Positions 46,301 to 56,015 of a DNA stretch of 64,000 nucleotides are shown one piece after another. The position numbers were made by a program, and so were the translations under genes. The stretch is taken from positions 73,944,635 to 74,008,634 of the forward strand of contig OY726569.1 in the NCBI GenBank assembly GCA_963383645.1, read 5' to 3'. Positions within the stretch are counted from its first letter, which is position 1; every line of letters begins with the position of its first letter. Source of the stretch: Muscardinus avellanarius. Taxonomy: Eukaryota; Chordata; Mammalia; Rodentia; Gliridae. The notes under the pieces were generated by a model that did no database searches, was not told the origin of the DNA, and saw only the letters and a program-made list of their open reading frames with translations.

Positions 46301-49300
46301 AGGGGTTGAACACAGGAGCAATCAATCTCTGAACTATACCCTAAGTGCTCCCTTCTCCATTTTGGAGGGTCCTAGGGGTGAATCTAGGCCATTCTACGTC
46401 CAAGCTATAACCCAAGCCATTTTTGTTTATTTTGAAAGAGGGTCTCACTAAATTGCTAAGGCTGGCCTTGAACCTGCGATCCTTCTGTCTCAGTCTCCAA
46501 AGTACTACGATTACAGAAGTGTGCCACCACGCTCAGCTTCCACTTCTACTTTTCTGTTTTTTGACAACTGAAGTGGAAATGAGGAGTTTAGCCTACCTTT
46601 GTCACTGATCCTGATGTGACCTTAGGCCTATAGTTTCTCTACCTCTATGTGGGGGATGATTATTATTGTTTCAAGTCAGCTGTGAAAATTAATAACATGA
46701 AATTCCTCATACTTTTAGAGAGAAATGTGCCACCAGATTTCTTGTTCATGTGGTATTTGATGGTTTGGAATGATATTCAGGTTTAAATGAACATTATTCT
46801 GTAGCCAAAGAATATGTGAGTCATCTGAGAAGATTCTCATTGGCTTTGAAGCCAAAGTTTGGTTCCTGTACCAAACTGCCTTTAGGAACTGGATGATTAA
46901 ATTGAAGGAAGTATTGCATGTTAGCCAGATATGAATTTATATGGTCTCATTACTTTAGCCTGATCCTTAAAATTTTTACTTACTTTGTTTAATGCATTCA
47001 CTTGGTAGTTTTTTTTATTGCTTTGTTCCTGTTCACATGCACAGCAAAGCTGTGTATACACTAACCAAGTCACTCTCTTAATGTCCAGTCCAAAAGTATG
47101 AGCTCTAGAGGCATCACAAACTAATTTCTCTCATTATGCTTCCCTAGCCCAATGCAGGTGAAATGAATGTGGTTTCTTGCACTGTTACTTATTTATTTTC
47201 ATACTTGGTTTGTCTGACCCAGTGCTGAGAATAGTTTGAGTCACTCAGAAGGTGTCATGGAAAGGAAATGGGTACTTTGACAAAGAGTCAGCTTTCAGCA
47301 CGAGATTTCTCTCCCTTCTCTGCAGAAAATCGCCTCTTTATGATAACTGCTTTCTCCATGCTCCTGATGGACAGCCCCTCTGCACTTGTGATCGAAGAAA
47401 AGCTCAGTGGTATCTGGACAAAGGCATTGGAGGTGTGAGAGCCAGCATCATAGTGTATCTGTAATTAGGTGCATGTGGGTACTGGCAGGAGGGGGTGTGG
47501 ATAAGGAAGGGGCAGATAGAGGAAGGCAGAAAGACATGGGGGACTGGCTAATCACACCCAGAAACAGTTCTCTGCCTGCACAGAAAACAGTTAAGAGGAT
47601 TCTTCTTCGGATGGGGAGAAGCAGTTCAATGCTGACACTTCTTCTTTTCTCTAAGAGCTGGTGAGTGAAGAGCCTTTTGTGGTCAAGCTACGGTTTGAAC
47701 CTGCGGGAAGGCCTGAATCCCCAGGAGACTATTACCTGATGGTTAAAGAGAATCTATGTGTAGTATGTGGCAAGACAGACTCCTATATTCGGTGAGTGTG
47801 GTGTTGGACCACCAAGTTTGTGTGCCTCAGATGGAAATTGCCTTTGTAGCTTGTGCAGAGTCCTCAGAGGCCTTGATTGAGTCTGCCCACTTTTTTTTTT
47901 GTTTGTTTGTTTTGTTTGTTTGTTTTTTGTTTTTGTTTTTTTGGTGTACTGGGGGTGGAACCCAGGGGCTTTCTACCTCCGGGCTATATTCCCAGACCTA
48001 TTTTATATTTTATTTGGAAACAGGGTCTCACTAAGTTGCTGAGGACCTCACTAAGTAGTTGAGGCTGGCTTTGAACTTGTGTGATCCTTCTGTCTCAGCC
48101 TCCCAAGCACGGGGATTACAAGCATGCACCACCATGCCCGGCAAGTCTGCCCACTTTGGCTGAGAGGCATGGCTCAGTTTTCCTGAGATATTTGATGTTG
48201 ACCTCTTTAGCAGCCCCTAGCCCTCCTAAGCCAGTTCTCAGTTTCTGGAATGTAACACTATTCTCAGTAACAGTCAGCCATGGAGAAAGTGGTTCCCTTT
48301 TGCTCATGAAGGTCTGAAGATCATTTTATTCAGATACTGTGTCCTTAGAGCCTTCCTCCAGGCCCTCAAGCTTCCTGAGCTGTGGTATTGCTCATGGGGC
48401 TCCCAGATGACCCAGAGGCTGCTTTTAAATGGAGGGAGGCTGCCCACTAGGTCTCAGTGTCCACACATGGGTTTTTCTGTGTTTAGTTATCCACTTTTGT
48501 CCTCCTCCCCATGACAAAGGAGACAGATAGTTGTTGTACCAAGAGTTTTTCTCGAGGACATGGTTCTCTTTAGAAAATAATGGTAGACCTGGTGAACCAG
48601 GGAAACAATGGCAGAGAATTGGATTCCTCAAATGGAGGAATGCTTAGGTTGCCAGGTTTCTTTGAGAGTCATTTTCTAGGTATCAGTGGATACTAGAATC
48701 TCTTCATTTCTCAGAGAGTTTTTCTTTTGGGAGCAAAGGTTGTCATTAATCTCTCTCTGACCCTTTCCTGAAGCCAGCACCAGTTGGTCTGGACTTACTT
48801 CAAGAAGAAAGGAATCTAAAGCACGGGTTGGTAGGAAGGTAGGAACCCATAGCACAGGTCGGCGGAGAGCAGAATATCAGCATTGCCTTTGTGTAACTGC
48901 TCTTAGACTGCGGGGCCCAAGGCTTCTGCTATATTTAGGCCCAGGTTAGACTCCTTTTAGCCCATTTGCTAGACGTGTGTGCTCTGCCTTATGCTAATGA
49001 GCACTGCTCTCTGGTGGGCTCCTTTCAGGAAGAATGTGATTCCACATGAGTACCGGAAGCACTTTCCGATTGAGATGAAGGACCACAACTCCCATGACGT
49101 GCTGCTGCTCTGCACCTCCTGCCATGCCATCTCTAACTACTATGACAACCATCTGAAGCAGCAGCTGGCTAAGGAGTTCCAGGCCCCCATTGGCTCTGAG
49201 GAGGGCTTGCGCCTGCTGGAAGATCCTGAGCGCCGGCAGGTGCGTTCTGGGGCCAGGGCCCTGCTCAATGCGGAGAGCCTGCCTGCTCATCGAAAGGAGG

Positions 49301-50421
49301 AGCTGCTGCAAGCACTCAGAGAGTTTTATAACACAGACATCATCACAGATGAGATGCTTCAAGAGGCTGCCAGCCTGGAGACCAGGTATAGCTGACTTGG
49401 TCAAAGAGGGATTGGGGAATAATCCAATGAATTTGCTTTCACAACCTGTGAGAGTGCTTGCCAGGGTGGTGCACTAGAGCTTAGGTGCAGCGCCTAGCGT
49501 CGTGCTTAGCCCCATGTCCAGTGTCTTAAGATACCATTGGGGTAGGTGTAATTCCAGTACTTGGGAGGCTGAAACTGGAAGAAGATCACAGATTTGAGGC
49601 CAGTGCATGGTAACTTAATGAGACCCTATTTCAAAATAAAAAATAAAATAGGGCTAGAGGTGTAGCTCAGAGGCGGAACACCCCGGGTTTAATCCCTAGT
49701 AGTTGTGCGTGGAGGTGGAATAGAACAATCTCTTTGAGAATGTGGTATCTATCCTTCACTCTTTAAAGTCAAATACTTAAGCCCATTCATCTTGGTGATT
49801 AGCATGAGAGTTCAAATGCAGTGGAGTTACGTCTTAGGAATTCTGTGCTGACATAAATCCTGAAGTCAGCACGTAGATGAAAGCAACCTTCCAGCAATAC
49901 CATGAAAACTCTGAAGTTGTACAAGTGCAGTGGTGTGGTTTTGGGTCTCCAGCACCAGGCACAACTATCAATTTTTTTTCAACAGTATAGCAGTCCATAA
50001 CACCCCAATAGTGATGCTGGCTGCCTACAGGGTTTTTGTTACCTATGGTAGCAAATATTTAGTTCTTATTTATTCAAATCTAAAGTGTTTATTTTACTCA
50101 TGCTACTTACCTATAACAGATATTGCAAATATTTACTGAACGGATATTTACGGATCCACTATGTCCTGCTGACCAAGCTATTAAACTTTACATAAATTGC
50201 CTTATTAAATTCTTATAACAGCCGGGCATGGTGGTGCACGCTTGTAATCCCAGCATTCGGGAGGCTGAGACCAAAGGATTGTCATTCTCGGACAGCCTCA
50301 GCTACTTAGTGAGGCCCTCTGCAACTCAGTGAGAGAGACCTGGTTTCAAACTAAAGAATAAAAAATAGGGCAGGGGGTGTAGCTTGGAGTTTGAATGCCC
50401 CTGGATTCCATCCCCAGGTCC

Positions 50422-50456
<35 letters not shown>

Positions 50457-50863
50457 CTTATAACAACCTGATGTGGTAGGATTTAGATTTATTTTTATAT
50501 AGTCAGGTATGGTGGTGCATACCTGTAATCCCAGTACTTGAGAGATTGAGACAGGAGGATCAGCTCAGGGGTAAAATGCCCTATACTCCTAGCCTTATTT
50601 TCTTTTTCTTTTTTTTTTTTTTTGTGTGATATTGGGGATGAAACCCTGGGGCATTGTACCTCCGAGCTACACCCCCAGCCCTCATTTCTTAGTCTTTTTT
50701 AAATTTTTGAAACAGAATCTCACTGAGTTGCAAAGGGCCTCACTAAGTAGCTGAGGCTGTCCATGAACCATGATCCTCTGGTCTCCACTTCCTGAAAGCT
50801 GGGATTACAAGCGTGTACTACCATGCCCAGCCATGCCCAGCCTTTGTTCCTTTCCTTTCCTTT

Positions 50864-50903
<40 letters not shown>

Positions 50904-50955
50904 TCCTTCCTTCTTTCTTTTTCTTTCTCTTTCTTTCTCTCTTTCTCCCTTCCTT

Positions 50956-51043
<88 letters not shown>

Positions 51044-52039
51044 TCGGATCTGGGAATGGAACCCAGGAGCATTTGACCCCCGAGCTACACCTCCTGCCCT
51101 ATTTTTTTATTCTTTATTTTGAAACAGGGTCTCACTATGTTGCAGAGTGCCTCACTAAGTAGCTGAGGCTGTCCGCAAACCATAATCCTCCGAGCTCAGT
51201 CTCCTGAATGCTGGGATTACAAGTGTGTACCACCATATCCAGCTCCTTATTTCTCTTTTAAAACAGTGTCTCACTAAGTTGTAGAAGGCCTTGCTAAATT
51301 GCTGATGCTGGCATTAAACCTAAGATGCTCCTGTCTCAGCCTCCCAAGTACTGGGATTATAGATGTGTACCACCACACCGGGTTAGGATTTTTTACCTGG
51401 TAACAGCTAATATTATGTCTTACATTTTTAAAAATCTTTCAAAAATGAAAATGATTATTATTTAATTTTATCCCTATAACTATTCTGTCCAGTTCTAGAA
51501 TATTATTTTCTAAGTTTTATACTAGATGCCTTGATATTAAAGTTAAATAACTTTCTGGGGTCTTATTATAGTGGGTGACCCTGGCTCCTTTGACTATTTC
51601 TCACATGTATTTTTTAAACCGAGACCTCTCCCTTCAGCCACAGGCCTTTCTAACAAATGCATCTTGCTAAATTGTATAGATCGGTGCTGGATTGATACTG
51701 AGAACAGCTGTGTGGAGACAGATAGGCAAGTTAGTGGGAAGTTCATGAGCTGAATAATAAAATATCTGCAGATACTCAGAGAGTAGGATGAGGAAAGAGC
51801 TGTGGGGGCAGGATGCTTCCTTGAGAAGGCTCAGCTTTATTCACAAGGGGAGAGCACTGTTCATGTGGTGTCAGAGACGTTTTCAAGGCCTCTCTGCCTG
51901 CCTGGGAAGGAAGTAGAGATTTGTCTTCCCTTTTAGATAGCAGTAGCACATGCACACCATGTAACTACTGGAGAATTTCACTGAGGCTGGAGCATTTCAC
52001 TGAGGCTGAAACACTTCCCATCCATGTGGTCTGGCATCT

Positions 52040-52110
<71 letters not shown>

Positions 52111-53255
52111 ACCAACCAGGGATTTGAACCCAGGGCCTTGTGCATGCTAGGCATGTACTATACCATTTAGCCACATCCCCAGCCTGCATTCTGGCATTCT
52201 TTTTGGGAGTAAGAAGGCACTAAAGAAGTGTACCACTTTGCATTTACATTCAGGTATTCCAGTATTATAAAAAACTGGACCACGTGGGATGATTTAACAG
52301 CCTCATAATAATAATGAGTATGACTCAAAATAATCAATAACTTAAAAGAAGAGTGATATGGTCACTGAGCAACCTTGGAATAAGCAAAAACCCAACATTC
52401 TTTACCTACTACCAGCCAGACATAGCGCTGATAGTAGGTAAAGCCAGACATAGCCCAGCAAGAGCTGAGCATTATGCAATGTCTTTCCTGCAAGAATAGT
52501 TAATGCCCCCAGTGCCTTCTGTTGGATTGTGAGCCATAGTCCAAACATTTTTTTTTAATGTGGTACTGGGGATGGAACCCAGGGGCATTCTATTTCCAAG
52601 CTTCACCCCCAGCCCTATTTTTTTATTCTTTATTTTGAAAAAGGTTCTCACTCAGTTGCAAAGGGCCTCACTAAGTAGCTGAGGCTGGCTGCTAACCCGG
52701 ATCCTCCTGTCTCAGTCTCCCAAATGCTGGGATTACAAGTGTGAGCCACCAAACCTGGCTGCAGTCCAAACTATTTTTTTAAAAGCAGAGATGTTTCAAA
52801 AACATTAGCCATTCAGGTGTGGTGGCACACGCTTGTAATTGCAGTACTTGGGAGGCTAAGACAGGTGGATCCGGGTTCTCAGACAGCCCCAGCTACTTAG
52901 TGAGGCCCCTTGCAACTCAGTGAGATGCTGCTTCAAAATAAAGAAGAAAAAATAGGGCTGGAGCTGGGCATGGTGGCACACACTTGTAATCCCAGCATTT
53001 GGGAGGCTGAAACCGGAGGATTGCAGTTCGTGGACAGCCTCAGCTACTTAGTGAAGCCCTCCACAACTTAGTGAGACCCTGTTTCAAAATAAAGAATAAA
53101 AAATAGGGTTGGGGGTGTAGCTCGGAGGTTGAATGCTGCTGGGTTACATACCCAGACCCGCCAAAAAAAAAAAAAAAAAAAAAAAAAATAGGGCTGGGGC
53201 ATAGCTTGGAGGTAGAATTTCCACAGGCTCCAATCCCAGTACTGCCAAAAAAAAA

Positions 53256-53287
<32 letters not shown>

Positions 53288-53624
53288 AAGAAACAAAGAG
53301 AGAAAGAAAGAAAGAAAACATTAACCAGACCACCTCCGCATATACTCCTGACCTAAACTGCCTTCTGTGTGTTTCCCTCAAACCTTTTGAACTTAATGTC
53401 TTGGTAGGATTTCCAATGAAAACTACGTTCCTCATGGGCTGAAAGTGGTGCAGTGTCATGCCCAGGGTGGGCTGCGCTCTCTTATGCAGCTGGAGAACCG
53501 CTGGCGCCAGCACTTCCTGGACTCCATGCAGCCCAAGCACCTGCCCCAGCAGTGGTCAGTGGACCATAACCATCAGAAGCTACTCCGCAAATACGGGGAG
53601 GACCTTCCCATCAAGCTGACATGA
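32678..53624 (+). CDS. EXD2: EXD2, 3'-5' exonuclease domain-containing protein 2 (complete, spliced, 622 aa)
   Basis: The spliced CDS joins 32678-33013, 37388-37644, 40501-40627, 45668-45999, 47326-47432, 47656-47791, 49029-49385 and 53408-53624. It totals 1869 nt, with every junction GT-AG and in phase. The 622-aa product is about one residue longer than human EXD2, which I recognise from long blocks of near identity. Residues about 7-25 form a hydrophobic membrane segment followed by a basic stretch. The exonuclease domain spans roughly 75-300: D109 and E111 in GIDCEW (exo I), D189 in CLDLRYLA (exo II), and Y243 and D247 in YAARD (exo III, DEDDy class). Residues about 290-350 are a basic, probably disordered linker. 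The C-terminal third holds C421-x2-C424 and C460-x2-C463-H464. The family is known as a metal-dependent 3'-5' nuclease tied to the mitochondrial outer membrane and to nuclear end resection. No frameshift or premature stop is seen. Confidence 0.96.
33232..34530 (-). mobile_element. Minus SINE block in intron 2
   Basis: Partial copy 33232-33365; short-type copy 33468-33628 cut by (TG)n and (TA)n (33633-33745); further copies at 33750-33950, 33985-34180, 34185-34305 and 34310-34530. Confidence 0.75.
33633..33745. repeat. (TG)n followed by TATA-rich repeat
   Basis: A compound repeat interrupting a minus short-type SINE in intron 2. GTATACATGT units occur in the middle. Confidence 0.85.
35287..36880. 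mobile_element. SINE block before EXD2 exon 3
   Basis: + copies at 35287-35460 and 35505-35750 (ending in (CA)n), a minus copy at 35795-35975, a + short-type copy at 36017-36190, a minus copy split at 36215-36290 and 36497-36650 by a minus short-type copy (36295-36496), and a minus copy at 36665-36875. Confidence 0.8.
37388..37644 (+). CDS. EXD2: EXD2 exon 3
   Basis: This 257-nt exon enters in phase 0 and leaves after two bases of the R198 codon (AG|GTTTGT). It encodes residues 113-198, the core of the exonuclease fold, with the conserved VGVGCSEDASKLL and CLDLRYLA (exo II, D189). M127 at 37430 matches the methionine used as the start of the short human isoform, so an N-terminally truncated form without the membrane segment is conceivable here. 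Confidence 0.95.
37742..38560. mobile_element. Nested + SINEs and minus SINEs in intron 3
   Basis: A longer-type + copy (37742-37886 and 38100-38165) is split by a near-consensus short-type + copy at 37887-38099, with AAGAGTAAAAAAA duplicated. A full-tRNA-part ID monomer (38250-38335) and a dimer (38355-38560) follow on the minus strand. Confidence 0.85.
38565..38692. repeat. (CTTT)-rich pyrimidine tract
   Basis: About 128 bp of CTTT/CTCTTT units without long interruptions lie in intron 3, at the left edge of a minus-strand SINE (38355-38560). Confidence 0.85.
38735..40295. mobile_element. SINEs in the second half of intron 3
   Basis: + copies at 38735-38900, a serial block 39053-39735 (three left halves, a short-type copy with (AAAT)n tail, then two older tails), a + copy 39943-40130 ending in (CA)n to 40186, and a minus full-tRNA-part ID monomer 40208-40295. 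An L1/L2-like remnant is likely at 39745-39935. Confidence 0.75.
40501..40627 (+). CDS. EXD2: EXD2 exon 4
   Basis: This 127-nt exon completes codon R198 and encodes N199-Q240. It contains the family signature LCNGLSLKSLAE and the stretch LLLRCSNWDAENL before the exo III helix. It ends CAG|GTACTT in phase 0. Confidence 0.95.
40909..41515 (+). mobile_element. Three + SINEs in intron 4
   Basis: A left-part copy (40909-41046) abuts a CCAAATAAA-type copy (41047-41265), then a CAAAATAAAGAATAAA-type copy (41285-41515). Confidence 0.8.
42255..42455 (-). mobile_element. Minus SINE in intron 4
   Basis: A diverged dimer with GGGGGTTGAACCTAGGG and CGCCACTACACCTCGC landmarks. Confidence 0.7.
42607..42646. 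repeat. Poly-T run of about 40 nt
   Basis: A nearly uninterrupted T run that is not clearly the tail of a visible SINE. Confidence 0.9.
43200..43600 (+). mobile_element. Two + SINEs in intron 4
   Basis: A 5'-truncated copy starts abruptly at GGTTCACAGACAGCC (43200) and ends in an A-run plus (TA)n (43337-43372). A full diverged copy lies at 43404-43600. Confidence 0.75.
43765..44510 (-). mobile_element. L1 3' fragment with inserted SINE tail
   Basis: Antisense L1 landmarks in order: TCTTTTCATGTATTTACTGG, TTAAGAGTTCTTTATATATT, TTATCAGATACATGAAT, GGGCTGTCTTTTCACTTC, GATCCATTTTGAGTTAAT. An (AT)n (43987-44011) and a minus SINE tail (44020-44115) interrupt it. Confidence 0.75.
44795..45541 (-). 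mobile_element. Two minus SINEs in intron 4
   Basis: A diverged copy lies at 44795-45010. A short-type copy at 45304-45526 is flanked by the perfect duplication CATAATACAAAGTTT (45289-45303 and 45527-45541). Confidence 0.85.
45668..45999 (+). CDS. EXD2: EXD2 exon 5
   Basis: This 332-nt exon starts in phase 0 with V241 and leaves after two bases of R351. It opens with exo III (YAARD; Y243 and D247), which completes the DEDDy set. It then encodes a Lys/Arg-rich region (about residues 310-345, including KPRNKKSK and RKNRRKPLG). That region is a plausible nuclear-localisation or RNA/DNA-contact segment and is probably disordered. Confidence 0.95.
46000..47325 (+). other. EXD2: EXD2 intron 5
   Basis: This 1.3-kb intron has one + SINE copy and minus-strand SINE pieces at 46.13-46.54 kb. 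The remaining 0.8 kb before exon 6 carries no recognised repeat. Confidence 0.85.
46130..46540. mobile_element. SINE pieces in intron 5
   Basis: A + copy (46130-46280) with truncated tail meets a minus tail (46290-46345) and a minus copy (46370-46540). Confidence 0.7.
47326..47432 (+). CDS. EXD2: EXD2 exon 6
   Basis: This 107-nt exon encodes residues 351-387 around the conserved segment PLCTCDRRKAQWYL. The acceptor is CTTCTCTGCAG. The exon leaves after one base of E387 (GGA G|GTGTGA). Confidence 0.95.
47656..47791 (+). CDS. EXD2: EXD2 exon 7
   Basis: This 136-nt exon follows a short 223-bp intron and encodes residues 387-432, including LCVVCGK with C421 and C424. The acceptor is the less common TCTCTAAG|AG, with a second AG two bases downstream. 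Only the first AG keeps frame and protein conservation. The donor is CG|GTGAGT, phase 2. Confidence 0.93.
47792..49028 (+). other. EXD2: EXD2 intron 7
   Basis: This 1.2-kb intron contains one minus-strand SINE (47894-48143) with a clear target-site duplication. The rest, 48.15-49.03 kb, has no recognised repeat. The acceptor is CTCCTTTCAG. Confidence 0.85.
47880..48157 (-). mobile_element. Minus SINE in intron 7 with target duplication
   Basis: The CCAAATAAAATATAAAA-type copy at 47894-48143 is flanked by AGTCTGCCCACTTT on both sides (47880-47893 and 48144-48157). Confidence 0.85.
49029..49385 (+). CDS. EXD2: EXD2 exon 8
   Basis: This 357-nt exon encodes residues 432-551. It begins KNVIPHEYRKHFP and contains LLLCTSCHAISN (C460, C463, H464). 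Together with the CxxC of exon 7 this looks like a zinc-binding treble-clef or HNH-like arrangement. A helical, Leu/Glu-rich segment (about 480-545) follows. It ends ACC AG|GTATAG, a weaker donor, in phase 2. Confidence 0.95.
49535..51390. mobile_element. SINEs in the first half of intron 8
   Basis: + copies at 49535-49705 and 50220-50455 (long A tail, TCTTATAACA repeated on both sides), a + partial near 50495-50590, and minus copies at 50610-50850, 51045-51245 and 51245-51390. Confidence 0.75.
50866..51045. repeat. (CTTT)n tract, about 180 bp
   Basis: A pure pyrimidine array, mainly CTTT with a CT-richer centre, lies between two minus SINEs in intron 8. Frame-independent Phe/Leu/Ser-rich open frames here are artefacts of the repeat. 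Confidence 0.9.
52037..52195. repeat. (TG)n(AG)n microsatellite plus minus ID monomer
   Basis: (TG)n at 52039-52063 turns into (AG)n to about 52107. It is followed by a minus-strand ID monomer (52115-52195) that keeps the CATGCTAGGCATGTAC segment. Confidence 0.8.
52555..53280. mobile_element. SINEs just upstream of EXD2 exon 9
   Basis: A minus copy (52555-52765), then + copies at 52812-52965 (split) and 52970-53188, and the older tail at 53189-53280, each with long A runs. The last ends about 130 bp from the exon 9 acceptor. Confidence 0.75.
53408..53624 (+). CDS. EXD2: EXD2 exon 9 (terminal coding exon)
   Basis: The coding part completes R551 and encodes ISNENYVPHGLKV through the C-terminus EDLPIKLT, stopping at TGA 53622-53624. 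Human ends with a closely similar sequence, so the terminus is native. The exon lies only about 130 bp beyond a run of A-tailed SINEs. Confidence 0.95.
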
Positions 53625-54820
53625 AGGCTGCTTTTCACCCACATCAGGACAGCTGGGGAGCTGGAGCCAAGGTTGAAAAGTCATCTCTTCCTGTTTTAAA
53701 ATGTCTTTAATTGTCAAAGTCTGGGTGGCAGCTCAGAGTATTGACCTGTACAAATCCCAGGGTGCTTCTGATGGAGCAAGGCTATTGTTTGAAGGGAAGC
53801 TGATGATTTTGAATTTTAACTGGGCAGAGTATTTTTTTTTTTCTTTCCTCTTATTTTTGTGGACAAGAGAGGTCTTAGCTATAATATTCTCCCTCTGTTG
53901 CTTATCCTACACAGAGGGAAAGTGAAGATTTCTCTCTGAAGCAACTTGTCAGAACTCCCAGAGAATGTAATATGTCTCTTCTCTGTCCACCATTCTAATT
54001 CATTTTTAACAGGGGCTGTCTAGGGCTTCAGTCCTCTCAGGTTAGGGGGGAGAAAACGGTTTTCCAGAGTTTGCAGAAGTGACCAAGGAGGCACATTCAT
54101 ATTCCCAGTGCAAGCTCATAATTCTAATCTCTTTGCTGCCTCATAATTCATCTGTTTAGGATCCATCTCATCTATGTTTCTTTGGTTTGTCACATGCTTG
54201 AAAATGCTCCCTTTGCAAATCTGGGATCAAAGCAGCAACTTCCTGCTGCGTGCTTCCACCCCAACACTGGGGGAATCCTTTTGTGGAGATCAGCCCCGGG
54301 AGAGCATAGGACTCTGCTTTTCCTCATGTCGCTCGCTCATTGCCTGCTTCCTGCACTCTCCTGCCCAAGCTGGAAGGCTGTTAGCTCAGCCCCTTTCTAG
54401 GGGAGGCTAATCCTTCCCCAGAGCAGTAACCATCCTCCATGTGCCACAGGCCACAGATTGGCAATCCTGACTGTTTTCAACATTTCTTGCACCCCAGGGC
54501 CATTTGGTCAGGTTGTAATGTGGGGACTTCGCTACCTTCTCTGAAGTCTGGGGCACCAAAATAAGTCATTTGTTAGCTGTTCAAAAAGGTGGTTTCCTCT
54601 TTTAACATATTAAGATATCACTTTGAGTATGAAATCAGTTTATTAGCGATTAGTAACTTTTCTAAACTATTGGGAAAATGTTCATATTTTACAAGATTTT
54701 AACAAAATCTTGAAAAGGATTTTATGGCTAGGGTCCAACAAGAGCTGTATTTTGGAATTTTGTCCAAGTTTGTGATAATTTATCTAACATTGATAAATAA
54801 AATACTAAGCATAAGACTCA
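53625..54820 (+). other. EXD2: EXD2 3' UTR
   Basis: About 1.2 kb of repeat-free sequence runs from the stop codon to the first AATAAA. It contains no SINE although the flanks are packed with them, which fits transcribed UTR under some constraint. A longer UTR reaching the AATAAA near 56.08 kb cannot be excluded. Confidence 0.7.
54796..54801 (+). terminator. EXD2: EXD2 polyadenylation signal AATAAA
   Basis: A canonical AATAAA is the first one after the stop codon in the sense strand of the UTR. A TG-containing stretch follows within about 20-30 nt, so cleavage is expected near 54815-54825. Confidence 0.7.
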
Positions 54821-54824
54821 CTGA

Positions 54825-55445
54825 CTGTGAATGTAGACCTTTCTTATTAACTTTATAAAATCAGTCTGTATTATTGGGAAAGGAGCTCTTCTCCCTCTGG
54901 GTGGCTGCCTTTTGACAGTACCGTGGTGCCTGTGCGTGATGTACCGTGCAGGCAGTGCAACATGGCGGCAGGCGTGTCAGGGCCCACAGGCCCAGGTGCA
55001 CATCCTGTAATCTGTCCCTCTGCCCCTTCATTTCCACTTGTCCTCACACAGGCATTTCTGGGATCTAAACTAGAAATCCTTGAAAGCAAATCGTACCAGC
55101 CACTTTGGGGAATGTTGTTCAATATAGTAGATTGTCTCATGGTCCTGCTGCTGGCTGCGGAGGCCAGGAGAGAAGGAAGGAGACAGGTGGGGAAAGCAGC
55201 CCAGTACTTAGTCATGGTAGTAGACAGACTTGCCACAAGATGGCACTCATAGGTTGGCTTTTACATTTATCCTTGAGACAGGAGCAGCTTTTATACATGG
55301 TACTAAACATAACTTGTGACCTGTTTCACAGTTTGAGTAGCTGATTTTGAGTCATTTTAATAGCTTTATAAGAATTTTATCCTCTGAAATAAGAAGGTAG
55401 GGTTCTGTTCCTCTGTTACTCAGGCAAAGAGATGAAAAACACTTA
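54825..55445. other. Non-repeat sequence downstream of EXD2
   Basis: I see no SINE, LTR or gene here. It contains GC-richer sequence at 54.9-55.03 kb and could be the start of an extended EXD2 3' UTR. Confidence 0.4.
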
Positions 55446-55449
55446 TTTT

Positions 55450-56015
55450 GCAATACAGTCAAACCTGCAGTCCTCCTGTCTTAGTTTCCTAATTACTAGA
55501 ATTGCAGGTGTGCACAACCATGCCCTTTTTACTTTTTATTTTAAAACAGAGTCTTGCTAAGGTGCTGAGAGTCTTGCTAAGTTGTTGACTTCAAACCTCT
55601 CAGCCTCCTACATACTGGGACTACAGGCATGCTCCTCTGCACCTGGAATATTTTTATTTTCTTTTAAGATTTCTTATAAGATTTCTTTTAAGATTTTTTA
55701 GGTTTTTGTGTTTTTAATAGATAAGCAATAGACTTGCCATCCTAAAGTAAATGAGGCATACGTTCAGGGATATGTTTCCACTTAAGAGTGTGGCCATAGC
55801 TGGACGTGGCGGCGCATGCTTCTAATCCTGGCATTTGGGAGGCTGAGACCGGATGATCGCAGTTCGTTGACAGCCTCAGCTACTTAGTGAGGCCCTCTGC
55901 AACTTAGTGAGACCCTGTTTCAAAATAAAGAATAAAAAAAGAGGGCAGGGGATGTAGCTTGGGGGTCAAATGCCTCTGGGTTCCAACCCCAGACCTGCAA
56001 AAAAAAAAAAAAAAG
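55450..56015. mobile_element. Two SINEs downstream of EXD2
   Basis: A degraded minus copy (55450-55650) and a + CAAAATAAAGAATAAA-type copy (55800-56015) flanked by GAGTGTGGCCATA on both sides. Confidence 0.8.

Larger units (their letters stand above)
49386..53407 (+). other. EXD2: EXD2 intron 8
   Basis: This 4.0-kb intron holds SINEs at 49.54, 50.22, 50.6, 51.05, 52.56 and 52.8-53.28 kb, a 180-bp (CTTT) tract at 50.87 kb and a (TG)(AG) compound repeat at 52.04 kb. Stretches 49.71-50.22 and 51.39-52.04 kb show no recognised repeat. The acceptor is GTCTTGGTAG. Confidence 0.85.

Noticed and set aside
48994..49404. 136-codon minus-strand open frame opposite EXD2 exon 8
   Set aside because: Mirror of a real coding exon; the + strand reading is fully conserved with EXD2.
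50770..51162. Overlapping Phe/Leu/Ser-rich open frames on + and Lys/Glu-rich frame on minus
   Set aside because: They come from the (CTTT)n array, which is open in all frames.
53040..53540. 166-codon minus-strand open frame overlapping EXD2 exon 9
   Set aside because: Antisense shadow of exon 9 joined to SINE sequence and poly-T runs.
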